From the NCBI GenBank assembly GCA_039105265.1, contig JAPFFF010000043.1, positions 1 to 64,000 of the forward strand: 64,000 bases of DNA. The letters run 5' to 3'. The stretch is from Tritrichomonas musculus (Eukaryota > Parabasalia > Tritrichomonadida > Tritrichomonadidae). Under the pieces are notes generated by a model. That model was not told where the DNA came from and searched no databases. It was given only the letters and a program-made list of their open reading frames with translations. Each line of letters begins with the position of its first letter. Position 1 is the stretch's first letter. The position numbers and the translations under genes were made by a program. Shown piece after piece: positions 32,201-41,664 of this stretch.

Positions 32201-33876
32201 ACTTTTTGATTTACACTAAGTATGAATCAAAAACTAAGCATGATCCAGTCATTGTTAGACCAGCTCCAGGTGTAGAATCAAAACAAATAACTCTTTCATT
32301 TTTCGATCTTGTTTATGAAATGAAAGTTCCAGAATCACCTACATCAATGCAAGTTTACTTCGAAAACTTCCAAGACCTCATTCTTGATGTCCCAACCTAC
32401 TACAACAAGAAGTCTGTTCTTCCAGCTTATCACTTTGATAACTGCGGTAAAGTTAAGTTTTTGAATTCTCAATCAACACCAACAACTCCAGTTGACGTTA
32501 ACCATAATATTATTCTTTCCGACATCGATTATGGTTTCACAGTTTCAGCACCAACTGTCACTGTTTCTGAGTCATCTTCATACGATGCAACAAACATCCA
32601 AACAAAAAGTTTAAATGTTGAAAGTAAGACAACATCAACTGTTAAAAATATCGAAGTTAAAGAAGCAATTAACGTAGATAGTGCATCAATCACTCTCGAT
32701 AAGTGCACATTGAATGAAAACATTGCTGTTACAATCAAAAGAACTGAAGAAAGATGGCCTTCAATCTTTTTGGTTGACACTGATATTAATCCAAACTCTG
32801 TGACAATCGACCTCGGAATCACTGACTCCTTACGCCTTTTGGAAACAGAAGAGTACGAAAACCACATCTTGATTGGTGGAATTTCTAATGCAAATGGCGA
32901 AAATAAGTGTGAATCAATTAAGAACTCCGCACAGATTACTAACAAGGGCAAGTTCTCAGTCGAGTGCAGTGCTGACAAGACTCAACTCATTGCTGTTAAA
33001 GGCAAAGAAAATGCTCCTGTTTTACTTCCTGAAGATGCAATCACACCAATTCCAGTGCCAACAATAGAGCCAATTCAACCAGATGTTACAGAAACACCAA
33101 CACCAGTTCCTGTAACTGAAACACCAACGCCAGTTCCTGTAACTGAAACACCAACGCCAGTTCCTGTAACTGAAACACCAACACCAGTTCCCGTAACTGA
33201 AACACCAACACCAGTTCCTGTAACTGAAACACCAACACCAGTTCCTGTAACTGAAACACCAACACCAGTTCCTGTAACTGAAACACCAACACCAGTTCCT
33301 GTAACTGAAACACCAACACCAGTTCCTGTAACTGAAACACCAACACCAGTTCCTGTAACTGAAACACCAACACCAGTTCCTGTAACTGAAACACCAACAC
33401 CAGTTCCTGTAACTGAAACACCAACACCAGTTCCCGTAACTGAAACACCAACACCAGTTCCCGTAACTGAAACACCAACACCAAAGCCACCTGTTGTTGT
33501 AACAGACACTCCAACACAGAAACCTCCAGTCGTCGTCACTCCTTCATCCAAGCCTTCTGAACCAACAAAGAAGCCAGTAGATCCAATTGTAACTGAGGAG
33601 CCTTCTCATCCGGCTGAATCAAGCAATCCTGAAGATGATGGATCAAACAGCAGTGGAAATGGTAAAAGCAAGAGTTTCTCACTTGGCACAATCATCGGTG
33701 TTGTTGGCGGAGTTGTTGTCGTCATCATCATTATAATCGTAGTTTTGTATGTCATTAAGAAACGTAAGCGATTATACGTTAGAAGTTCTGATGGTGAAGA
33801 TCAAATCAAAGAAATGGAAGATATCAATGCAATAAATGAAAACAAAGAAAAAGATGAAAACATAGAAAACATTTAA
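29275..33876 (+). CDS. Surface protein: thioredoxin-like, CAP domain, Thr/Pro repeats, one TM
   Basis: 1,533-aa predicted type I membrane protein. Residues 1-16 are a signal peptide. Residues about 25-110 look thioredoxin-like (SPGCPYS at 49-55 in the active-site position), and about 158-250 look like a second such domain (VGMLDCSTYFDECQRWMRPY). Residues about 345-450 are a CAP/SCP domain, with EIINYLRNLAGL and the diagnostic GHRRWLLHPNLNKVGFG. A long Ser/Thr-rich ectodomain follows, then 15 copies of VTETPTPVP (1271-1405), a transmembrane helix at about 1471-1492, a KKRKR stop-transfer and an acidic cytoplasmic tail. It is probably a trichomonad cell-surface protein with the stalk held out by the Thr/Pro repeat. 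Its ligand is unknown. Confidence 0.85.
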   Translation: MSGLFALLFTLVLSSQKCTYTSNRISITDDSSLGDIKDEFRPIFLRLTSPGCPYSPASDDQWIKASELYPQVNFVTVDCWKNTKICSLFGTSIMTPYHSLVPANSTTPIDETQFGNNNDIQQSPQRFLDMILTYTKLYPVSPPLINLFPFITDSFYNNVDDPIFLLYDSLCSDQIPFLNAWARVANEVVIPDSDHPRVGMLDCSTYFDECQRWMRPYAPKTPVALIYSSKTGNFEVLENYNNINSDQIDGLYTNALSKPHRSMPTPVPIPKPEIVKPSTDGYTVLENTNLQDRSIETVKGQYKQAYVNPSSACEKASECGARTLNTPNQCPNILPSSEDHSKSVEIINYLRNLAGLKVNVSEDPEWSEKCYSTAINIHKISKVPSNHVIQDKYAVPGYCGTKENIQVAKDSLLSENSKSVFMSSYKYFIDEGAHNDGVVGHRRWLLHPNLNKVGFGYYPYKENEYSQPIKYFLMLPSVTVLKVIDKNVPGYIEQSVPSDLNFVSWPPAGPFPIDQLPSNWHISHPDFRSVQLKDLKIYIERDDGAELTVLRSNLPKDINLDSLVMQMTPESLKLCQPMRKITVSVFNNKNKKVYRFTFELFNRGDLTEVCLYSTEKTKCPSTVSASNSFGPGSYQAQIFSTATNQVKVHVVEPITVSSPLKFTASTRFFLAGSSINGKIQIGRNAVVDVQDPTETDFVIDWSVGTKKIGKLETAGKAKSVAVNVLEDSQSVSVHDLVFYTGKQTTFYLSSFLYHGSTKDVYYNLGGKEGNYFVSVSPIDAFQAYSTVFDNEINNRGNVILLDSIFDLSKQKTNKRVIKVYTSSIDNTAPINLSCFLPGKKRDYQFLMFGGSAYFKCDMNISKVASSILFDKNDIYPKDGQQNYLFEVYKFDPFDSRNICPMDFITINEARFGSIAISIPYVKGDNNAKAAYLPSNTFNLYPKDDYKGESTINAYPDSYDTNHKKCIITIPNNQHSNFLIYTKYESKTKHDPVIVRPAPGVESKQITLSFFDLVYEMKVPESPTSMQVYFENFQDLILDVPTYYNKKSVLPAYHFDNCGKVKFLNSQSTPTTPVDVNHNIILSDIDYGFTVSAPTVTVSESSSYDATNIQTKSLNVESKTTSTVKNIEVKEAINVDSASITLDKCTLNENIAVTIKRTEERWPSIFLVDTDINPNSVTIDLGITDSLRLLETEEYENHILIGGISNANGENKCESIKNSAQITNKGKFSVECSADKTQLIAVKGKENAPVLLPEDAITPIPVPTIEPIQPDVTETPTPVPVTETPTPVPVTETPTPVPVTETPTPVPVTETPTPVPVTETPTPVPVTETPTPVPVTETPTPVPVTETPTPVPVTETPTPVPVTETPTPVPVTETPTPVPVTETPTPVPVTETPTPVPVTETPTPKPPVVVTDTPTQKPPVVVTPSSKPSEPTKKPVDPIVTEEPSHPAESSNPEDDGSNSSGNGKSKSFSLGTIIGVVGGVVVVIIIIIVVLYVIKKRKRLYVRSSDGEDQIKEMEDINAINENKEKDENIENI
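33085..33489 (+). repeat. 15 x 27-bp in-frame minisatellite
   Basis: Fifteen 27-bp units encode VTETPTPVP (the last ends PKP). Differences are mostly silent third-position changes (ACA/ACG, CCT/CCC). The repeat is likely to vary in length between strains and would form an extended, O-glycosylatable stalk. Confidence 0.95.
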
Positions 33877-34066
33877 AGTTTATTATTTGAAGAATTCATA
33901 CTAAAAATATCTTATATAATTATTTTTTTTTTTTTTTTGAGAAATGATAAATAGCACCCTGTTAAGGTGAAGTGACCATCACGGCATTCAAAAAATAAAA
34001 CTTTTTGATAAATGTAATAAGAACTTTTTGATAAAAGATATAATTTTGGCGCCTTTAATTAGAAAG
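33877..34066. other. 3' flank of surface-protein gene
   Basis: Short intergenic with a T-tract at about 33,923-33,940 and two copies of AACTTTTTGATAAA (near 33,999 and 34,022). Confidence 0.5.
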
Positions 34067-34201
34067 GATTTCCTAAATACTCATTATCGATTATCTTAGA
34101 TCTTTGAAAAAGATTTCCGAAATACTCAATAGTGATTATCTTAGATCTTTAAAGACGATTTACGAAATGCTAAATGGCGATTATCATAGATAGGTGTCAA
34201 C
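34067..34201. repeat. 45-bp tandem repeat, three copies
   Basis: Units start at 34,067, 34,112 and 34,157 (GATTTCC/GATTTAC ... GATTATC). On the minus strand one unit reads YDNRHLAFRKSSLKI, a 15-residue module, so this is a coding repeat now interrupted by stops. Confidence 0.75.
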
Positions 34202-34486
34202 TGGATTTGTTTTTCAACCAATTTTTGCATATGAGATAAATCATATTCTCTAACTTTGCAGCACCCTAAAACATTAAAACTTATTTTTTCTGTGAATTGG
34301 CCATTTATGCTTTCAATTTTAACAATGATTCCGGCTGCTCTAAAAGCAGCCCTACAATTCATGGGAGTGCACATTTGGAACAATGCTTGATAGATCTTTA
34401 TAATTTGATTAGCAGCTGATGATAGACCAAATGTGTTCTTAAAATTTGAAAGAAACCTCTTTATCTTCAGATTTGTTTTTGGCCAT
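34141..34486 (-). pseudogene. Decayed unrecognised gene
   Basis: Minus strand from an ATG at 34,486 (MAKNKSEDKE) with a shift after about 15 codons. It continues in another frame with FGLSSAANQIIKIYQALFQM, then NCRAAFRAAGIIVKIESING and VLGCCKVREYDLSHM, and ends in the YDNRHLAFRKSSLKI repeat. The protein-like text is coherent but belongs to no family I recognise. It is one small broken gene, possibly mobile-element derived. Confidence 0.45.
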
Positions 34487-37155
34487 AATTAAGGTACAAA
34501 TCCAATACGTTAAATAACAGCAAATTAAAATGATATGTGATATATAAAAACCATAAAATATTTTTTTTCAATTATTTATACGATAAAGTGTCAAATGTAA
34601 ACCTCAGAATCATCGAAATTTACTCAGAAATATCAAACTTTTTCTGAGAGGGGCATTATCTCAATTTTTTAGCTATTTTCTTAAAAGGTATACAAACTCT
34701 TTTCTTTCAATTTGTTGAAAGCAAAAAGTTGGTGATTTTAAGACTTACTAAAATTTTAATAGCATATTTTAAATCCTTATCATATGTATAATTGTTTGAT
34801 ACTATTTACAACCTGTTTGGTTCATTACATAAGAAATTAGAATTTTTAATCTTTACTTTTTGAAAAATTTAAAAACCCTAGAAAAGTGGTGATTAAAATA
34901 TTATTTTTTTATTTTTGAACTTATATTTTTCTATATTATTATATTTGTTTGTTTATAAAATAAAAATATATTTAATTAATTAAGAATATGTGGAGATACG
35001 AAAAATCAAAAATCGATATTTCAATAATTTCCTAATAATTTCTAATCCCTTCGATACATTTTCCTGTAATGATCTTATCGTTTTATATATTTTATTTTAC
35101 ATGAGATATCTCGTTAATTGGAAGATCTATCTAGGATTTATTGAGATAAAGCTAAAATATTAATTTTTTTGACGGTTTAAGGAGAAAAAAAGGTTAATTT
35201 TTTTTTCTGAAGAGGTGAAGTCGTCAATCTAAGAGAATTCAATTTTGAATGCATTGAAATCACGATCAAAATTCCCTAAAGATTTAAAATAATAATATAT
35301 TTATTTATAATCCAATTATTTTGAGAAAAATATGGAAAATTAAACAAAAATTTTAATTGAGAAGTGAAAATTTTATTTTTAGTTTTTCTTTCAATTTATG
35401 AAAAAATTTAAATAATAATATTTTTAAATTATATTTTATTTATATTAAATTAAATATATAATTCATTTTATATATTGAAATATAATATATAATATGAGAT
35501 ATCTAATGATATATAAGATATTTGATAGGATATGAAATAATGAAAAATCATTAAAATTCAGTTACGAAAGTTTTTTTTAATTTGTTGATAAATTCTCGAT
35601 ATATTTAATCTAAATAGGCATTTTATATATTCATTGAGTTTTACAAAATATTCCATATTATTAAATCATATATATTTAGTCTTTACTTTTTTCACATCAC
35701 AAATTCATTAACGTAACTTTTTAACGTTTATATTCCTTAATCCTTATTTTGGTTGTTGTATTTGCACTTTTTTGGCAAAAATATCAAGTTTTCAAATTAA
35801 ATTTTATTAAAAAAATCAATGAACAGATAAAATTAAAATTTTGAGGCACTTAAGTTTATATTTTATATAATCGCTTTTTAGTATTGGTTTTATACGTTAA
35901 AAAGGAATTAAAAGTTTATAAAACAATATTATAATAGTAAATAATCTAGAAATCTTGAGTAATGTGAATCGGTTTGCTCACAGAGTGATTATATTCTTTT
36001 TATAAAATGGTCAATCATTTCACCTTTGCCAAAAATGATTTTTAAAAATAGCATTTTACTTTTCCAAAAATGGTTTTATTAAATAATTTAATTGATATTT
36101 TATTTATTCACAAAAAATTATTTAGTATATTATCTTTTTTCAGAGATATGATTATTTTATGTATTCAATATTTTCAATAAAAAATACATTGTACAAACCT
36201 TGTATTTTTTCTATCGTTCTTTGTAGAACAAGGTTGGTACAAAAAGTGAAGTCTATATATATTATATTGTTTAATATAATATTAATTAATTTCTTAAGAT
36301 ATCAACACAATATTAATTTTATAAATTCAGAATGCATTCAAATAATAAAATATATTTATCTTATTTTTATAAATTACATTTCACAATATAAGATATTTAA
36401 TAATTTTAAAATATATATTAATATATATAATACCAATGAAATTATAAAATGCAATAATTAAAATGATAATTTTTTTAGATTCTCAAAAAATAATCAAAAA
36501 AACTATTAATAACAATAAATATATATATATGTAAACATTTATGTGTATATATTTATTTAAAAAATGTTGATCAAAAAGATTTTTTATTCAAATTTATAAA
36601 ACAATCATTTCAAAACTTTTTCAATTTTTAAAAATTTGTAAACTAATCAAAATTAGATAAAATTAAATTTCTTTTTATACTGGAAATTATTAGATAAATT
36701 TTTAATATTTATAAATATATATAAATAAGAGTATTTATAAAATAATCAAATAATATATAAAAGGTATTGTCCGAAAAAATAGAGTTTGGGTACCTTTTTT
36801 TCTTATCAATTTGGGTACCATATATATGTTTGGTGATTTCTTTTGTAGAACTGCAAGATGGTGAATGTGATCTGGTTCTAAATATGCTTGGATTTTTTGT
36901 GTAAAACAATATTTTTTAAAATAATTATATAATTAAGATTTTTTTATGAATTTTTTGGACACACGGTCGATAAACCTCAACAAAATCAGTACTGGTCAGT
37001 AAAAGCTTTACATTGATGATGTCAAATAGCTTTAAATATTGAATAAAAGTAAATATCCATTCGGTTATATTCACAAAAAGTTTATATAAACCTTTTAAAT
37101 ATTCGAAAAATTTTATTTTTGAATATAAATCGTTTATATTTTTCTAAAGTTTTGA
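34487..37155. other. Gene-free AT-rich stretch
   Basis: About 2.7 kb with no supported gene; open frames here are low-complexity Ile/Asn/Lys strings. A hairpin lies at 36,191-36,240. A possible small inverted-repeat element (GTCCGAAAAAAT near 36,769 and ATTTTTTGGAC near 36,951) cannot be assigned. Confidence 0.5.
36191..36240. repeat. Imperfect hairpin
   Basis: GTACAAACCTTGT at 36,191-36,203 pairs with ACAAGGTTGGTAC at 36,228-36,240 (12 of 13), with a 24-nt loop. Role unknown. Confidence 0.6.
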
Positions 37156-39141
37156 ATGTTTTTCAAAAATATCTTTTTTAACTCTAATGATTACACAACT
37201 ACCGACAAAAAAATTAAAAATGGAACATTTGGAACCGTTCATATCATTAACAATAAATTTGATCATTTAGAGTATTGTGCAAAATTCCTCCATATCGAGG
37301 AAAATACTGATCAAAACGAAGAAACAATATTAATACAAGAGTTTTATACGCAATCAACACTAATTCATCCATCGATAGTGAAAATTCTGGGAATTAATTT
37401 TCGTTCCATAATAGATTTAACAAGATATCAGCCAATAATTCTTACAAAATATTACAAAAATGGATCATTACGTGATATATTTGAAAAAAGAAAGAGAAAT
37501 ATCAATGATGAAAATTGGACAATTACAAAAAGATATATTTTTATACTTGGAGTTGTTGACGCAATGAAATACATTCACGATCACGATATTCTCCACATTG
37601 ACCTAAAACCAGAAAATATTCTTATTGATGAAAATTATTTTCCTAAAGTTTGTGATTTTGGCTTATCGATTTGTTTTCCAAAATTATACTATCAGTCGAT
37701 GAAGAGCAATTTAAATAATTCTTTTTATTTACCACCAGAAATGATATTAGATAATGGTTATGGAAAAGGTGTTGATGTATACGCATTTTCAATGATTGCG
37801 TATGAACTCTTAACTGATAAAGAGCCATATTTCGACCTCCAAAATAATAATAAAAATCCCTCTCTAGAAGATTTATGGAAGAGAATCTGCCAAGGAACTC
37901 GACCAAAGTTTACTGAAAATGTTCCTGAAAAGATGATTAAACTAATATCTCAATGTTGGAGTCAAAATCCAGAAGAACGTCCTTCATTCAGTGATATTTT
38001 TCAACAATTAACATCCGATCTGTCATTTTATCCTGATGAAATTAATCGTGAAGAAATACATGAATACATAAGCAAAGTTTTAAATCAGCCAAATGTACAA
38101 ATATTTGATAAAGATTATCAAAGAAGAGATACTGTTATTGAACTTTTATTTAAAGCTTGCGAATCTGATGATGTTACACTTGCTAAAGAAATTTTATCAA
38201 ATCCAAATTTTGATGTTAATAAAAGACTCACATTTATTTCACATGAAGAAGTGAAAGAAACTACTGAAAAGAATGCATTACATGTTGCAATTGAAAAACA
38301 AAAGTATAAAATTGTTGAACTTTTATTATCAAGACCTGAAATAGATGTGAATGCCAAATATACTTATTTGAGAGAAGACCCGAAGACAGGTTTTGACGGC
38401 TCTGAAGAAAAAACTGCACTGCATATTGATATTGATAAAAGAAACTTGATAATTACAAAATTACTGTTAAATCATCCAGGAATAGATGTAAATGCTCAAT
38501 TAAGATTCATAAAAAATAGCAAAGATAAAATATCAGAAAAAACAGCTTTACATTTAGCTATCGAGAAATGGGATGATATAATTCTTAGAATTTTGTTAGG
38601 CCACCCTAAAATCAATGTGAATGCCATATATAGATCAGTATCAACAGGTTCCAATTCTAATTATTCTAGTAAAATGGGCAAGGAGAAAGAAGTAATTTTC
38701 GAAAAAACAGCTTTGTATATGTTAATATCATTTAACGAAAAAGAAAAAGCTGAACTTTTATTAAACAATCCAGAAGTTGACACTAACATATTATATAAGG
38801 AAATACATAAATATGATTGTTCAGAGCCAAAAGATAAATTTGATCCTACTCATACTATTGAAAGAACAGCATTATATTTGGCTACTTATAAAAATAATAT
38901 ACAAGTCGTTCGAAAATTATTAAGTCATTCAAAAACCAATCCAAACATTTTCTCTAAAGAATGTTTTTTTGATTTTGAAAAATATAAAGAATATGAAGAA
39001 TCACAAACAAAAGGCAAAGATTATAAAGGGAAAGATGAATATTATAATAAAATGGAATATACGGCATTACATTTAGCTGCTGAAAAAAATTATTTGGAGA
39101 TTGCTCAACTATTATTGGCATCCCCTGAAATTGACATATAG
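37156..39141 (+). pseudogene. Kinase-ankyrin fusion gene, interrupted
   Basis: Starting from the ATG at 37,156, residues about 15-290 are a protein kinase: K43 (CAKF), catalytic HIDLKPEN at 147-154 (isoleucine replaces the usual arginine of HRD, a non-RD kinase), DFG at 167-169, PPE, DVYAFSMIAYELL and RPSFSDI. From about 325 there are degenerate ankyrin repeats with variable linkers (KNALHVAIEKQKYKIVELLL; KTALHLAIEKWDDIILRILL; TALHLAAEKNYLEIAQLLL). The frame stops at 39,141 only because a transposable element starts there at 39,137. More ankyrin DNA reappears at 40,605-40,624 and 54,773-54,933. The kinase domain looks intact, so a truncated kinase could still be made. Confidence 0.8.
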
Positions 39142-40604
39142 TTGGTGGACATAATTATGTTTTTGGGACATAATCATGTTTGCTCAACTTTTTGAATGGT
39201 ACACAAAAATAAAACACATTTTTCTCAATACTTTTTAAAGATAATTTGATAATATTATATACTTTATTAATGTATTTTATGTACATCATTATTTAATTAA
39301 ATGAGCTATTATATTTGTGATTTATATGAAATTTTGCCATTAATGTAAAAAAAAAGTCTAAATGCTTATTTTTTTCTCAATAATTGAAACTTGGGATTTA
39401 ATAATAATATCATTAATTCATAATCAGTAATGATATAATTTTGTCAGATAATTGATATCTAAAAACTTTCATATAAGAAAATTTTGATGCACAAAATAAA
39501 GTTAAAAATCATATCACTTTTTTGTTTTTTTCCAATAAAAAATAAAAACTTTTAAATTTTTATTTAAATATTTGATATAATGCAAATAGTATAATGATAT
39601 TGAAAGAATAAAATTGGCGGTTCTACTCAAGATCTATTACCTTGATGAAAAAGAGTAACTTCTGAAATAACTTAAAAAGACTTTCAATTTTAGACATTGA
39701 GAAATTATTTTCATTATTTTAATAGTTCTTCTATACTTACCTAATATTTATTGATTAATTGCTATTTTTAATGCTATTATAATAGAAAAAATAAAAAAGT
39801 GAAATTTGTATATTTCTTAGAAAAACCTGAAATCTTGATGGACAGCAATGATTTTTAGAGGATTAATAATATATTTCATTGTATGTGTTATCAAATAATG
39901 TAATTCTGAAATCATATCAATTATGCATGAGTGATTTATGAATGATTTTGAATGAAAAAAAGAAAAATGAAATTTTTCCAAGATTGATTCTTTTTCAACC
40001 ATATTATTATATTTAATATATTATATGCATCATATAGATGATTAATACTGCATCTAATTTGAAATAAAATAAACTCATTTTTCAAAATTTGTAATTTTGT
40101 ATGAATGATTTTTGTCATATTTTGAAAACACTTTTTTCTTTTTATATAATTATTATTTCAATAAATTTTTTTCTAAAATATAATATATACATTATATTCT
40201 AAAATAATAACTATGTTAGAGCAAATTAAAACAACCTTTTTTTTATGGTAAAAGCATGAAATGTGATATGAAATGAGTTTTTTGAGTAGTGAAATGAAAA
40301 TGAAACCATTTTTCTAATTATCTATTTTATTTCAAAAAATAATAATGATGCATTTTAATTATAGATGAAAAGTAAATTATAATTTTTTTCAAATAATAAA
40401 AAAATATTCAGAAATTAAAAATTCGATATCATATTTATGATCAAATTTAGTTTGATAAAAGTGAATGAAAATCGGGGAATAGAATGTATCCAATATGATA
40501 TTAATTGTTCTACAATTGTTTTTTTAAAAGTCCAATTTGAATATATAGAAATGATGTGAAAACATAATTATGTCTCCAAAACAGAATTATGTCCACCAAC
40601 TATA
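39137..40604. mobile_element. Non-autonomous DNA transposon, 1.47 kb
   Basis: TATAGTTGGTGGACATAATT begins at 39,137 and its complement ends at 40,604. Imperfect inverted repeats extend about 45 bp inward, with a second ACATAATTATG-like block in each. TA (or TATA) at each border fits a TA target duplication, as in Tc1/mariner elements, which are common in trichomonads. The interior is AT-rich with no transposase, so it depends on another copy. It interrupts the kinase-ankyrin gene. Confidence 0.75.
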
Positions 40605-40624
40605 AATATTTTATGTAAAATAAA
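40605..40624 (+). pseudogene. 20-bp sliver of the interrupted kinase-ankyrin gene
   Basis: Host sequence left between two insertions. Its last 8 bases, AAAATAAA (40,617-40,624), are repeated at 54,773-54,780 on the far side of the 14-kb element, which identifies it as the original target site. Confidence 0.65.
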
Positions 40625-41664
40625 GGGGTTTATTTCACCTAAGTACTCAATTTTTCACTTAAGTTATCAAAAATTGAAAAGGTAAAAAAAATAATATCTC
40701 CAATTGATAAAGAAAAAATATTTAGTATCATTTTTCCTCTCAAAAACATATCATTAAAAAATTCCAAAATGTTAAGCGCTGCAGCATTTATAGAGTAAGA
40801 AGCCGAAAAAAATATATATTAATCGGGGTTCCGTGGAGATTACAATGACGCAATTTTTATCCCAAAATTCCTTTTTCAAATATAATATCTAATTTAATCG
40901 CAACAAACTCCACGAGAAAAAAGTTTGTAAGTACCAGGACATTGTAGACAATTGAGTTTTACGTCGAACTTTGCGATATAAAATGCTAATTCGTATATTT
41001 TTAGATCAGCGATTTATATCTAATAATTTAATTTTCTTGGTTCATTGTTGAAATAGATAGAAAATCTCCTCGAATAATATTCTTTATCATTTTTTACATA
41101 TTATACTAGCTTTAAACGTTATAAAAAACCCTCTGAATATATACGATTATTCTATAATATTCATAAACCAATCAGTAAATTGCTAACAAAAACATATTAA
41201 AATATATATATGTGAATCAATATTAGAAAATATGTAAATCATTTTTTCTTATTTTATTTTTTTGATGTAGAAAAATGAAGATTATGATTAAATCAAAACT
41301 TATTATAAACGTATTTGGTATTAAATCAAGATATATTACTGTATTTATTTAAAGTATTTTGATTTTTATATTATTTGGAATATATTTGAGTAGTATATAA
41401 ATTGTTTTTACTAGAAAAATCTATATCATATTTTGATATATCAACATTTTAAAATTATTTTTTTTTTTCTATAACTTATTTAAATTTTTCAATAATTATT
41501 TGTAATTTTGAGAAAAGTTTATATCAGTTGATGAATATTTTAAATCAATTTTTTGAGATAATGCCTTTTATCGGCAACTTTTTGTGATGTTTTTATTGAA
41601 TGAAGATTAAGAATTATTGACATAGAAAAAGTAGGAAAGTAAAATAATTATATAAAATCAAAAT
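40625..41664. repeat. Left terminal inverted repeat of giant MULE
   Basis: About 1,040 bp. Strict identity with the complement of the right end starts at TATTTCACCT (40,631) after a slightly different G-rich tip and runs to about 41,664. In the stretches I compared by eye the arms are identical, which implies a young insertion or arm homogenisation. Confidence 0.85.

Noticed and set aside
33075-33551. Long minus-strand frames opposite the Thr/Pro repeat
   Set aside because: They are the complement of a 27-bp repeat that stays open in several frames; the plus-strand frame continues into a TM domain and is the real gene.
36159-36461. 100-codon AT-rich frame
   Set aside because: Almost entirely Ile/Asn/Tyr/Lys as expected from random AT-rich DNA; no domain, no start context.
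36766-36961. Possible mariner/MITE remnant with GTCC-AAAAAAT ends
   Set aside because: The inverted match is short and imperfect and the interior gives only weak protein-like text, so I could not support an element.
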